From the NCBI GenBank assembly GCA_932521025.1, contig OW051469.1, positions 9,746,398-9,810,397 on the forward strand: a stretch of DNA of 64,000 nt. Direction: 5' to 3'. A program made the position numbers and the translations under genes. The notes below the pieces were generated by a model, which saw only the letters and a list, made by a program, of their open reading frames with translations, did no database searches and was not told the DNA's origin. This document shows positions 22,975 through 34,700 of the stretch, piece after piece. How positions within the stretch are numbered: position 1 is the first letter of the stretch; every line of letters begins with the position of its first letter. This stretch comes from Oscheius onirici (lineage: Eukaryota; Nematoda; Chromadorea; Rhabditida; Rhabditidae).

Positions 22975-23355
22975 TAGTCTGTCGTAGAGAAACAGTAACC
23001 TGACAAAGAGTCACGATAATCTGTCATGGCGCTGCAGTAACCTGTCATAGAATTACAATAGCCTGCGAAAGAGATACAGTAGCCCCTAAAAGAGTCACAG
23101 TATTCTGTCGCAGTATCTTGTCAACGAGTTACGGTAGCCTATCGTGGAGAAACAGTAACCTCAGAAATAACGTGTTATGGCGCTACAGTAACCTATCATG
23201 AAGTTACAGCACACTGTCAAGAGTCACAGTAACCTGGACTGGGGCTGTAGTAATTTGTAGTAGAGTTACCGTAACCTGTCATAGTATTCTTCTGTCGGAG
23301 TTACAATAACCTGTTCTGGAGCTACAGTAACCTTTCCTGGAGTTACAGTAACCCA
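22975..23355. repeat. degenerate minisatellite, unit about 20-25 bp
   Basis: About 16 diverged units of the form CTGTCATAGAGTTACAGTAA follow each other head to tail between the exonuclease gene and the transposon-like element. No coding frame. Confidence 0.75.
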
Positions 23356-23914
23356 TCACCGAACAATAGCTACTTCACCCGAATCCATTCTGCCGAGAAG
23401 CATTCAAACCAAAATTGTTACCTGTAGAGTAGTTCTCTCTCCGACGTTTGAATCCCGCAATTAGTGGCGACCGCTCCGGCTTTGCATTCTAATAACCGGA
23501 GGCTTCCCCACACACGTTCCTTTTAGTTTTTATGTCACTCTCCTCATTAGTGACAGGCAATTTTTATGCACCTCCCCTGTGAGAGTAATTGCGTGTAATT
23601 GGAGAGTCACATACCGTAGACATTCTCTCCTCCAGTCCATTCATCATCTGGATAACTGCACAGAAGCACGAGCATGATCTTGGTGAGTTTGCATGTCATT
23701 CTGGGTCATGTGAGGGAGTGTCTGGCGTCATCTTTGACGACTTTTAATTTAGAAAACAGGTGGCCAATCAACTTCGCAATTGACTCTCTTGCTATTTCTT
23801 CATTTTCTCGCCAATTTGTCTTCTATAGGCGAGAACTTCGCAACAATTAACCAGTTTCCTCTTTTCCCTTTTCAATTTGAAGTAGACAGAGATACAGAGG
23901 GACAGAGAGATAGA

Positions 23915-25885
23915 TACCGTATTTCTTCTAATAGAAGCACTCCTGTACGCAATTACGTACGCATTTTTTTTCGGGTTGATAAAAAACTTTTCCAACTTTC
24001 CGATTATTTTTTCCATACAGATATAGACATCTCAGCAACCAAGGAAAAACAAAATATAAATTGAAAAATTATGTCTACACCCCGAAAAAAATGAGTACGT
24101 AATCTGGATTTGTGAAAAAGTGGATTCTTTGAAGAGAAAGGGATTTGTCTTTACCCCTTGTTTTACTGAATTCAACCGAACAAAAAGTGAACAATACAAT
24201 ACTTTTATGTGAACTACACAACTGGACAATAAGAGAACAATAGCTCTTACAAAAGTCAAATCCTCGTCTTTTCTCATAGGATCACTCTTCCGCTCCAGAA
24301 AATCTGATTGTAACACCGAAGAAAACCCAATACGTTTGACCCACAGCCAAAAATGAGCTAGTGAACAATGTTTATCGATCAACGATATGTCATTTTTTGA
24401 GTGGCATGAAACTGTTGTGACGTCAAGGAATATTAGGCTGAGAAGTTTGTGACGGGAGTCCAGTTACAGAAATTTTCCCGATGTTTCCATTACACGGATA
24501 GCAAAGAGATCTAGTTGATATCGGATGCAATGATTAGAAGAAGAAACCGGAGAAAAACAACTAGATTCTCTCCCAATGAAAAACGTCTTTTCCAACTCTT
24601 TTTCGTAACTCGACAGCACTCTCTCCTCACTCGTATTCAGGTTGTGGAGCAGACGATAAAAGAGTGATCCTATGAGAAAAGACGAGGATTTGACTTTTGG
24701 AAGAGCTATTGTTCTCTTTTTGTCCAGTTGTGTAGTTCACATAAAAGTATTGTATTGTTCACTTTTTGTTCGGTTGAATTCAGTAAAACAAGGGGTAAAG
24801 ACAAATCCCTTTCTCTTCAAAGAATCCACCTTTTCACAAATTCAGATTGTTCCCTTTTTATCAAAATATAGAATTTACGAATAGTGACTCTCCATACACT
24901 AGCAAAAAGTGTGAACCATCTTTTTCGGTACGGTCCGGCTCATTTTTGTACAAACACCAGACCGGTCAGAACTTTAACGTACTGATGTCGAGCTACTCCA
25001 AGAAAGGATCGAGTCTGCATTGATTAGAGATCTTGCCTTACATGCCTCACAATCCCTTACAACAAGCTTTTGGTATTTTGGTTCTTTGATACGATATTTC
25101 CCACCACCTTTCGAGACCTTCTCCATCAGCATCGGGGGAAGTCTATACCCAGGACTTCAGCAAACCTAAGTATACTTTGAGCCATTTTGCAGGACCAGGG
25201 TAGAAGCAGAAAACTACAATACTCCCTGGTTTCTAAAAGCATTGGGCTTTGTCCGTATGAACAAGGAGTAGACTCAGAATAACTACATTGTGCCTTTACC
25301 TAATGGCAGGGAATGGTCGAATGCGAGCAGAAAAAATTCCAGGGCTTGTTTACAGTCATTTTCTACCCAAAGCATTTGAGCAAAAACAATTTCAGTAAGG
25401 CGGGATCGAACCCGGGTCGTGTGGGTGGAGTGGCGACTCTTAGCAATACTCTTTTTCGGAAAAAAATTTCTAAGTCCAAAAATGCAGGGCGTAGAGGTAT
25501 GATCCGGGTCTCAAATCGAAAAACGAAAAGACCCTTCCTGTAGGGTCGGAAAAGTTACATCGATAGCCAAATTTTCAGCCTTGTAGGTCAAAAAGTGAGA
25601 GCGCAAATCGCGTACACAGGACGGCGGACGTTTTGGAAACAGAACATTTCGGCTAACTTTTTTGTTCGTCGATCAAATTTCTTGAAAATATGTTGTCTTG
25701 GGGTAACTTTTTACGCTGAATCCGATAGAATTGGTACCGAAACCTGAAAATGCTGTTGACGCGCGCTACGCGTGATTTTATGCTAAACGCGTTTCGCACT
25801 AATGGAAGGCAAAGTCAAATCCAAACCGCGCTCCGCGCGGGGTGCGATTGCGTACAGGGGTGCTTCTATTAGAGCTTTTACGGTA
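23915..25885. mobile_element. about 2 kb element with 40 bp terminal inverted repeats
   Basis: The left end TACCGTATTTCTTCTAATAG continues through AAGCACTCCTGTACGCAATT. The right end is its near reverse complement (GCGTACAGGGGTGCTTCTAT then TAGAGCTTTTACGGTA). No long transposase frame is seen inside, so the element looks non-autonomous. It contains a second, internal inverted repeat (24101-24290 with 24661-24849). The same terminal sequence bounds the palindrome at 55886-56132, so this is a repeat family. Confidence 0.7.
24101..24849. repeat. internal inverted repeat, 190 bp arms, 370 bp loop
   Basis: The left arm 24101-24290 and right arm 24661-24849 are near-perfect reverse complements; both translate to the same peptide (LSSCVVHIKVLYCSLFVRLN on opposite strands). 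The mirrored open frames are a by-product of the repeat, and no gene is claimed. Confidence 0.85.
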
Positions 25886-26132
25886 TGTGACCAAATTTCC
25901 TCCTGAACTATCTCACTTGTAACTGTTTGAGCAAATACTATATTGTGCTGTGAGAAGAACAGCCGAACAGTCTACAACTTTCCTGACAAAACATTGTCAA
26001 CCATATATGGAACAAGTCAAAAGCCATTCCCTCCATCATTTCCTGTTCCTTGTCTCCTTCACTTACCTACTGACAATGGCATCTCCGTTCCATATGACTG
26101 ACTCGCCTCTTTTTTTTCAGACTCCCAGCTGG

Positions 26133-28206
26133 ATGGTAGAATTCCTGCAGCAGCCTGGGCTGCTGCAACAGCGTTTTACCAAATCCTGTAGTGATCTGCT
26201 CGATATGCTACTTTTTGTCAGTGTGAAGGTGAGTACATAATTTCACGTCATCCCTTCCCGAAAAGGACTTTCCCCAGTCGAAATTAGGGCCCGTTAGCGT
26301 CTCCCGTTCGTCTACTAATCGCTGCTGACATTCACGGGCGCCTAATTCCTGCTTCAGGTCCATCTCTCGACCTTCTTCTTCTTCCCGAAAATGAACTGCA
26401 AAAAGATCTCTCTTCAGGTACTGTCCCTCTGTTTCCCGCTCTCTTTCCCCGCCCAATAAGCATAATCCAGGGGGCAGTTTGCCCCCCGAACGACCCACGC
26501 CTGTCCTGTCAACACTATTTTGTATGCAAAAACTGTTCGACTGGACTAGATGCCGAAATAGTGTTAAGGTAGGAGTCTCTGTCTTCTAACAGTCAGTCTC
26601 AAAGAATGCCCTATTACTAATGTTGTCTCTAAAAAATTTTCCCGGACGATGACTGTTCAGTCGACGTCCAAAAACTTTCCTGCCCACCCCATCAAATTTC
26701 GCGCCATGGCTTTTAACAGGATAAAAATAATGGTTCAAAATCTAATTCAACACAATTCTTTAGTTGCAGGAAAGAAGCCGAACTTCGCCGGAGGAACGAA
26801 GGAAAAAATTCGCCGAAACTCCTGCCAGATCGGTCTCGGCACCTCCACGGAAACGTTGGTTCGGAAAATGTGAGTTCAAGTGCCGGATCAAAACACAGTC
26901 TGGGTTCAGATGAGAGCACATCGAATCCAGTTTTGTGCGACAACATAACACGAAAACTCGTCGGAGCCATTACCACGTGGCACGATATTCATAGCAACTT
27001 GTTGCGACTCAGTTTAGGTGAGTTTTTGCCTCTCCGTCTGTCTCAGTCTCTGTGCGTCTCTTTATCTTTAGTCTGTTCAAAATATAGAGAGCATAATTTG
27101 AATTGGCCCGCGCTTTTTGGTTGGCTGAGTATCCAACATTTACATGTTGTATCATCCTACGCAGCTAAATTCCAGCCAATTTGATTTGAAAATTGTTCTA
27201 TGAAGAAAGCGCGGGCCAATTCAAATTATGCTTTCTACATTTTGAACAGACTATGTAGATACAACCAGTCTACAACCCCCTATATCTCGCTCCAGAAGCG
27301 TTTTCAAGATTCGAGACATATTCCATTGAATTCATCGTAAAATTTTACCCCAATAGAAGCTTCAGGTCTTATCCAAAAAATTCTATGCAACTATTTCACC
27401 CCACTTCGGAGCCAACATTAGCAGTTTGTGGCTTTCAAGCAAGCGACACGTTTTCAAGCTTCGCGATGTTTTACAAAGTTGTAGCACTCCTCAAACTCTA
27501 CAACTTTGCAGAACATCACGATGCTGGAAAATGTGAACGTGAGCTAGATAATGGAGATTTCTTCTCAGAGTTCCAAAATTTTGATGGAACCCTACTCGGT
27601 CGCTCACGCCGTGACGTTAGTACCTAGATTTTGGGCAGCTCGTCAAGAAAGGTACTCCTTGGCTGGGACTAAATGCCCTGGAGATGCTATGAGTAGGCAC
27701 CTCAGCGTTGCTATGACTTTGGAGCGGGGAGGGTCTCTACCTGCTAGGGATATCACGTACCATACCAAACCCACAGGACATGCCTGCTGATCCCTCTTTC
27801 ACTTATTGACGGGGGTAGCTTGCGCACTTTTGCTCATAGCTTAGCCATCATTTGAAAAGTGATACAAGTTTTTAACTTGCGGCGCACTTAATTTTTTGGA
27901 TGAGCCTCCCTTATAGAAGACAACAAAACTAGAAAAATAAAGAAAAATCTGTCCATTTGATTCTCCGTTTCTCTATCTCCCTGTATGTCTCTGTCTCTTA
28001 TCACTCTTTCAGAACGTAGCAGTTCCGAGTCGTCTGTCGCCAGTCACAGTACAGAGTATTCTTCCGACGACGAAGCTCCCAAGTCTGCCTGTCTTCCCAT
28101 CGAAGGACTCGTCCAGTCCAACTCCCGCTTCTCCATCTCGAATCCCGAGCTGACATCTCTCCAAATCCAGCAGATGTTCCCCGAACTGAGTGAACACTGG
28201 CGGTAA
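26133..28206 (+). CDS. RING-type protein resembling MSL2 (putative E3 ubiquitin ligase)
   Basis: Exons from 26133 (MVEFLQQPGLLQQRFTKSCS) join in phase to one reading PNDPRLSCQHYFVCKNCSTG. That stretch closely recalls the RING of MSL2 (Cys-Gln-His-Tyr then Cys-x2-Cys). They continue to a Ser-rich exon at about 26770-27018 (NPVLCDNITRKLVGAITTWH) and an acidic Ser-rich exon at 28013 ending PELSEHWR at TAA 28204. The first zinc-ligand pair of the RING is incomplete as read and there is one extra residue in the second half, so the domain may be degenerate or an exon border may be wrong. Phase prevents a simple join to the following kinase exons. No C-terminal CXC domain was found. MITE and palindrome repeats sit in its 27.0-28.0 kb intron. 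Confidence 0.5.
27071..27251. mobile_element. MITE-like inverted repeat, GTCTGTTCA ends
   Basis: Arms of about 48 bp pair (GTCTGTTCAAAATATAGAGA with TCTACATTTTGAACAGAC, and GAATTGGCCCGCGCTTT with its complement). The loop carries the GGCTGAGTATCCAA motif. It lies in an intron of the RING gene and shares its CTGTTCA terminus with 11278-11492. Confidence 0.8.
27447..27538. repeat. GCAAAGTTGTAG-family near-palindrome
   Basis: GATGTTTTACAAAGTTGTAG pairs with CTACAACTTTGCAGAACATC; the flanks AAGCTTCG/CGATGCTGG extend the hairpin. Intronic. Confidence 0.8.
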
Positions 28207-28724
28207 CCTTTTGCTCTCTCTCGACTACTGTACAAGAGAGTATAACCCGGAAACGCTCATCTCCCCCCTCATCTGTGCGAAAGCCCATCTCCCGCGTAGA
28301 GACTGCGTTTCCTGTCTCGTGACGCTTCATTACCTGAGCGTTTCCATTCATTTCCTGAGCGAGCAGTCCCCATCATTTCACGGTTATTTGTTATACTCAT
28401 GACTGCACTCTCGGAGGTTCAGTCTTCAGTCTGGATTAGAGACAGAATGGGTTCCTGGATCTGAGAACGGTAGTCGTGGAAAGGGCATGAGACAGACGAC
28501 CAGAGAAAGAGAGTCTAAGGTATCCCCTGATCTGAGATGCTCTCCTCTAGCTCACATTAGGTGTGTCGGAAGGGGGCGTGGCAGATAGGGACGCGACATG
28601 ACCGAAGAGGGAGAGAGAGAGAGAGGCAGAGGACGAGCCAAAGGGGAGCAAATCCGGCAGTCTCTCTCCGCTTATTCCCTTATCAATTCTCATTCTCTGC
28701 CAGTCGGATGATCCCGTCACCGAC

Positions 28725-31700
28725 ATGATGCTGGCTCTTCGGAAGAACAGCGACGAGGTCTTCTTGCCGCCACTGTCGGCTCCGCCGCTGGACAAGAAGG
28801 AGGCCAAGAAGAGGAAGAAGAGCCTAGCTGCAGCTAGGCAGCTCAGTCAGTCGTTGAAGGGAGCCAAGGAGAAGCCGGTCGTCGTCAAGGAAGAGGTCAA
28901 GAAGAAGAAGAGCGGAGCTAGGAAGCTCAGTGAGGCACTGCCAGCGGCACTTAGAAGTCCTACGGCCATTTTGAGGAGAAAGAAGACATTGGGTCCGTCG
29001 CTCAGCTGGGATCCGGAACACAGGTGCGTCGAAATTGAACCTTTAAGTGCGCACTTCATTCGGATTGAATTTCAGTAGGTACAGTAGACACGGGTGGGGG
29101 CATTCCCTGCTCCTGATGAAATTTCGAAAAACGGGGAAATCCTTGCACTTGTCCAATCCCAAGTTGAATCAGAAATTATGAGACGTCACTTTTCTTTTGA
29201 GGACTCTTGTGAAAAAAATCCTGGTGTAAAAAAAGGGTTTCTAAACAGTCGCACTTCAAAGACGCACCATTTTAGGATCGAAGAAGTTATTTTCACGATT
29301 TGTCATGTTCTGAAAAGTTGTAGATCAGATCAAAAGCTACAAGATCTTTTAGCATAAAAATTAGTTCTTCAATTCAAAAAGGGTACTGAAAGTGGCGCAA
29401 CAAACCTCTGCCAAGCTCAGAGTTGTCTAGAGCTACGTAATTACTTTCACCTAACTTTTGGAGTCAAAAACCCTAAATTATTAATTTTCGAATGCTCAGA
29501 ACAGTTCTAGATCTCGTCAAAATCTATAAAGAGCAGAAACTCAGTGCTGACTTTCACCCGACAAAGTATGTAGACGAAACAATCCATAACATTCTTGACT
29601 TCAGGTCCTAGCAAGTTCTGCTGGGTACGCAATTTGGCTTAACTAAAAAACAGACTTGCGTACTTTTTGTTACGAGAAATTGCGTACAAAAACAGTAAAG
29701 TTTTTAAGTGATAACATTCTTCCCAGCGTTCGCAAAAAAAGCAGCTGTACAGTAGTTTACTCATGCACAAACTCTAAATAACTTAACCTGCAGAAAACTA
29801 GCAAAAGAGGACCTCAGAAAAAAAATTTACTGACGCAGACTATTGTCTCGTCTGCCCCGTTGTTTACTGTCTCTTCCCCTCATCTGAATTCAAAGTCAAG
29901 AGTTCATTCTCGCAACTCTCAAAGTAATCACTGATCTGCTTTCCGCTCCACTTTCTATGAATCTCAATTTCTTCCAGGTCACGGTCTCCGTCCCAGGTGA
30001 ACAGAAGTCGCGTTCATTCGGAAGGCGGCAGTGAGGACGCGTCTGGCAAAGAGGAGAGCGACTGCGAAAATCTCGAAGGTCCGAGATTTGCTTTGGAGAG
30101 GAGCTGTCTCCATTGTGCACTAGTTGCCGAGTACAGGTTCGTTTCTGGCCTCTTTCCACTTCCAACACCCTCTCTTCCTCTCTCTTTTTCGGGGGGCACC
30201 ACAATCAGGGTCCGTCGAAAAACAAACAAAGGCCTGATTGACTTCTGTCAAAATGTTTCATTCCGCCTCTCTCTCTCGTTACGTATGAATTGAGCCGCCA
30301 GATTATTGTTTTGGGGCACGCCTTCAGTGACGTTAAACCTGTGTTCCTCTCCTGATGAAAACAGTAATTTCCGTTCATTTCTCTTTCAGTTTCAAATACC
30401 AATATGTAGAGACAACGCGGTTTGTTCCGTGTAGCTCAGTCGGTTAGCATTTGATCTGGAAAGCGGCGATTGCGGAGCGGCTTTCCCCTCATGGCTCAGT
30501 CGGTTAGACGTTTGATTACGAATCACAAAACCCGGGTTCGATTCCCAAGTCTTTTAAACCGTTTTTTTTCTTTTTTAGAAACCCTCTTTCCATACACTCC
30601 CTCCCCAAAATCAAGATCTATTCCCAGACAGCCCGTTAAACTTTGAAAGATGGAGAAAGGGGGAAATTGCCCGTAATAATGGCGGCGTCGATCACCAGTG
30701 TGGTCCTTTTTCGGATCTCTTTCTCTGTTTTGCCCCCGTCATCCCTTTAAGGCTTTAATATGGATTCCCAAGCCACCTGACCCGGATTTCAGACGACACA
30801 TTCTCAAGACGGAGTTGGAATCAGCAGTGCTGCGACTGGCTCGCCGGCTCGGAAATGGTAGACAGCTGAGAGGAGAAGGGCTCCGGTCCAAAAATGCCGC
30901 TCCCGATATTATAGGTCAGTTTTTTCTCTTCGTCTTCCTGCCACACCCGCTCTAATCAAGGCGCTTATTGTTTCTAATTAGCCCATTTTCTGCAAAGGGA
31001 AGGAGGAAAGAAGGGGAAAGAAGGAAGGGAACAATTTTTTTCAGTCTCTTCCATCAGTTCCGATGAGGAAGACCTCGGACCTGACAGACATACCAGCAGC
31101 GAGTTTGGCAGCAGTCTGCAGACCAGTGAAACTTGGTAGGTCATCAGGATCTTTGCTTCCTTCTACTCCTTTTGAGACCGTTTAACGTCATTTTTCATGC
31201 AATCATTGGATACTCAGCTAAAGTACTTATTTTCTGGTCGAAGACAACATTTTTCAGCTTTTCGATGTTTTGCAAAGTTGTAGAGAAAACAAATGGCTAC
31301 AAGTTTGTAGAACATCATAAAAGTGAAAAATGTCGTCTTCAGTCTGAAAAGGCGAGGTTTTTGGGTGCCATGGTTGTTCTGTGAACTTACAATTAGACAG
31401 CTCGGGCTCAATCTAATGCTACAGTCTGTTTACGTTTTTTTTTCATAGATTTTTTTTTATAAATTGCAGACAAACTTTGATGAGCATATAATGACTGGAA
31501 TAACTTTGCCCGAACAGTCCCGCCGAAAATAGTTAGGTTTTACCAACCAAATAAATTAGTACTTAAAATACTAATATGTGTTCTTTACCTCCTATGTGTC
31601 TAGTTATTTATCGCTGATCTTGCTAATTATCTAATGGCCACACGCATAATGCATAGAAGTGTCATTAAGGGGGTACTTCTCTGACGACACTGCGGCACGC

Positions 31701-34700
31701 GGCGTGTCTTCTCAAGAGCAAAAGTGAGGGTGTTTTAGCCTAAAATAGCTTGCACTGTAGGGGGAAATTCCTTTTTTATGAGTCAGAGAGACTAGAGAAC
31801 ATTTGAATCAATAACTGGAGAAGCACCGCTAAGCTGCAGCCGGCTCACCTTTATCACTAATATCCTGGCAAGCAGATTAGTGAAAATGGCTAGTAGGGGA
31901 TCGGGAGATTCTGGGAGAGAGAGACAGAGACAGATTTCATACCAAAATTTTTCAGTTCTCCATGCTCCTCAACGCCTCCCTCACCCCGAATCTCCATCAG
32001 TCACACCGATGCTCTCATGGACCCGTCTTCTGAGACGGCCTCGTCGAGTCAAGATCTCTTTCCCTCAAGTCCTCTTCGTCTCCGTCCACCGGACCTTCTT
32101 TCCCCGTATCCGACGTCCTCCAGTCCTCCCAGAAGCAACTCTGTCGATCTCTCGACTCTCCGTCGCGATATTGAGCTCCTCTCTGTCAGTTCCGGAGACA
32201 GTGACGGTGGCAGCGAGTCCGAGTTTGAGCCGCCGACTCCAGCTGAGAGTATACGAACAACCCGATCCCGAAGTCACGATCCGTCCGCCCCCACCTCGAT
32301 TCTGAGGAGACCCAGCCGCATCGAACACCTATCCGAGCTATTCAGGTTGAACAATTGGGATTAAACGTGACGGGACGGGGGGATTAGAGTCTCTAATATC
32401 AACAGTCTCCGCAATATCTTGAGAAATCAGATGAGGGGTTTCTTTCGTAGGGAAAATACTCTTGGACAGTAGATTTTTTCAGGCTATTTTGGCCGGAAAA
32501 GCTAGTTTTTAGGAAAGCCTTGGCAAAGAGTCCAGTAGTCCGAAGGTCAGCTGAACAGGAAGTTCGAACGGTCAACAAGCATAGAACCAGTCGCTACTGG
32601 ATAGATGATCAGGTATTTTGAAGACCAGACAAAAATCTGGAGATTTTCAAGATGGTACCAGCTGAGCACATTTGGCTTCCGTCCTCAGGACCGGGATCGT
32701 CAGCCAGTGCAGATTCTGAGTGCTATGTCGGGGAGAGGGATTGTAGAAAACAGGGTATGACTCTTGGTGTGAAAAAAAAATAAGAATTTAGGTGAAAAAC
32801 GAAGATGTGCGGCTTGTCACGTAGTGGCGCATACTTCTTGTTTCCCTCTTCTGGTCAAGCTCAATCTGAACTGTAAGACGACTTTCCGAGACCATACTGC
32901 AAAAAAACAGCCTTCGAAGGAACTGGTTGATACGTTGACTCTTCATCATTGGGTTCATAAGGTGAGAGTCAGAGAGAGAGATTGGTCAGAGAGGGCAGGT
33001 GCCTTTACGTTCCCAAACTTAGATTTTTAGGGGCGGCGGGGAAATTTAAATTTTCCGGCTCTCGTTTGCATTTTCCAGCTTTGTTCCAGTAAGCAAAGTT
33101 GTAGCCCTGATTAAGATCTACAACTTTTCAGAACATTGCGAAGCTTGAAAATGCTGTTATCACTATGAAAAATGACTTTTGCTTTGGTTGACAAGTTTTG
33201 GCTTAGAATCTTTTTTTTTTCCTAGTGATAACATTTTCACGCTACACAATGTTCTGCAAAGTTTTTCCCCTGCCGACCCCCAAAAACTCAAGTTTAGGGG
33301 GGGGGGGTAAAGATACCGCCCCGGTCAGAGTGACAGAGGGACAGATACAGTTTCTCACTTTCAGTGGCGACACGAGGGTAGATGCAACGGGTGCGGAAAG
33401 TCTTTCCAACAGAAAATGTTCAACTTCCAACAAAAAGAAAAGAAGGAAACTATTGCTGTCGCCTGTTCCTGGTGCAAAGAGTCCTACCACTTGAAGAACT
33501 GCTTCAATAAGGACAAGCTTTCTGAAAAGTAGGTTCTTCTAGAAAGTGTCCCATCATCCCCTTTAGATGTGATCGAGGAGCCTTGCGTGACATGATTGTG
33601 CCTCCCAACTGGATTCTACGGCTTCCGTGTCGGAAGAGGAACAAGCACAAGCAGGCTGTCAATCGTCAAAGCAAGAAGGTAGGAAAAATAGTTTATTGGA
33701 CTGTAAACTGGAAACCGAGGGTCACGATGAAGAGGACGGAATGAAAGACGATGAGAAAGACGAGTCCGCGGATGAAGGGTATCTTCCACAGCGTGTTCTT
33801 CTTGCGCGGAGACTTGATCGTTACCGTCTTTGTCGTCGTCGTGGGCGTAGTCTCGTCCATCTTGCCCGTGGCACAGGAGCCTTGCGACGGAGCTGAGAAT
33901 TGCAGAGAGGGCAGGGGTTCAACTGGCGGAGCGCAGTCGACAGGGGCGATGGCCGTCTTCATCTCGAGCGTCAGAGTCGACTGTCCGAGCTCGGTGTCGC
34001 GTGAGCCGCCGGGACCGAGAATGTTGCTTGGACGGGGATTGCATTTGATCTTCGGGTCAGATTGTTTCTGTGGCTCCTTCTCCGAGACGCGAGGCACAGC
34101 CGGACCGACAATGTTGCTGGCCATCCTGACGAGGCGATCGAGTGGACTTGACTGACGACTTTTTTAGACATGTTTTTTAAAGAAAGTTTTCTCTAACTAT
34201 TAAAGAAATATACAAATTGCTTGTAATTATCAAAAGAATCGAAAATTTTTAGATTTTTTATAAAACGAAAAATATATACGTTGCTCGTTCCCGCAAATTG
34301 TTCTGTTCAAAAATACTACCGTAACCCTAAATGGTGGGAGCCACTTGGCACGCACAGCCTGAAATTTGGTATCCGGTTTTTTAGTGCAACATGGCTTCCG
34401 AAACGAAGGGTTACGATAATTGTTCTCATTTTTGTCTGGTTTTGCTTATTAACTTTTCTCGAAGCTTATTCCCACAAAAACTTCGGATTTTTTTAGGGCT
34501 GTAAAAAGGACGACAGAATAATGGGAAGTGATGCAGTCCTTTAAAAACTAACAGTTCTATAAAAAAATTAAAAACCGTCAAGAATCCTGACTCATTGTCA
34601 GGACGCAGTGACTCGCTACTTCTGGATCCCTTCGCGAATTTCAAGATTACAATTTTCTGTTTTACCATTAGCTTTTTTTTTAGCCGATGCGACAGTTCAT

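Noticed and set aside
22975..23355. CRISPR-like array
   Set aside because: The units are degenerate and directly adjacent without unique spacers, and the host is a eukaryote.
24032..24884. Two near-identical proteins beginning MRKDEDLTF on opposite strands
   Set aside because: They are the two arms of one inverted repeat with no start context, splice support or domain.
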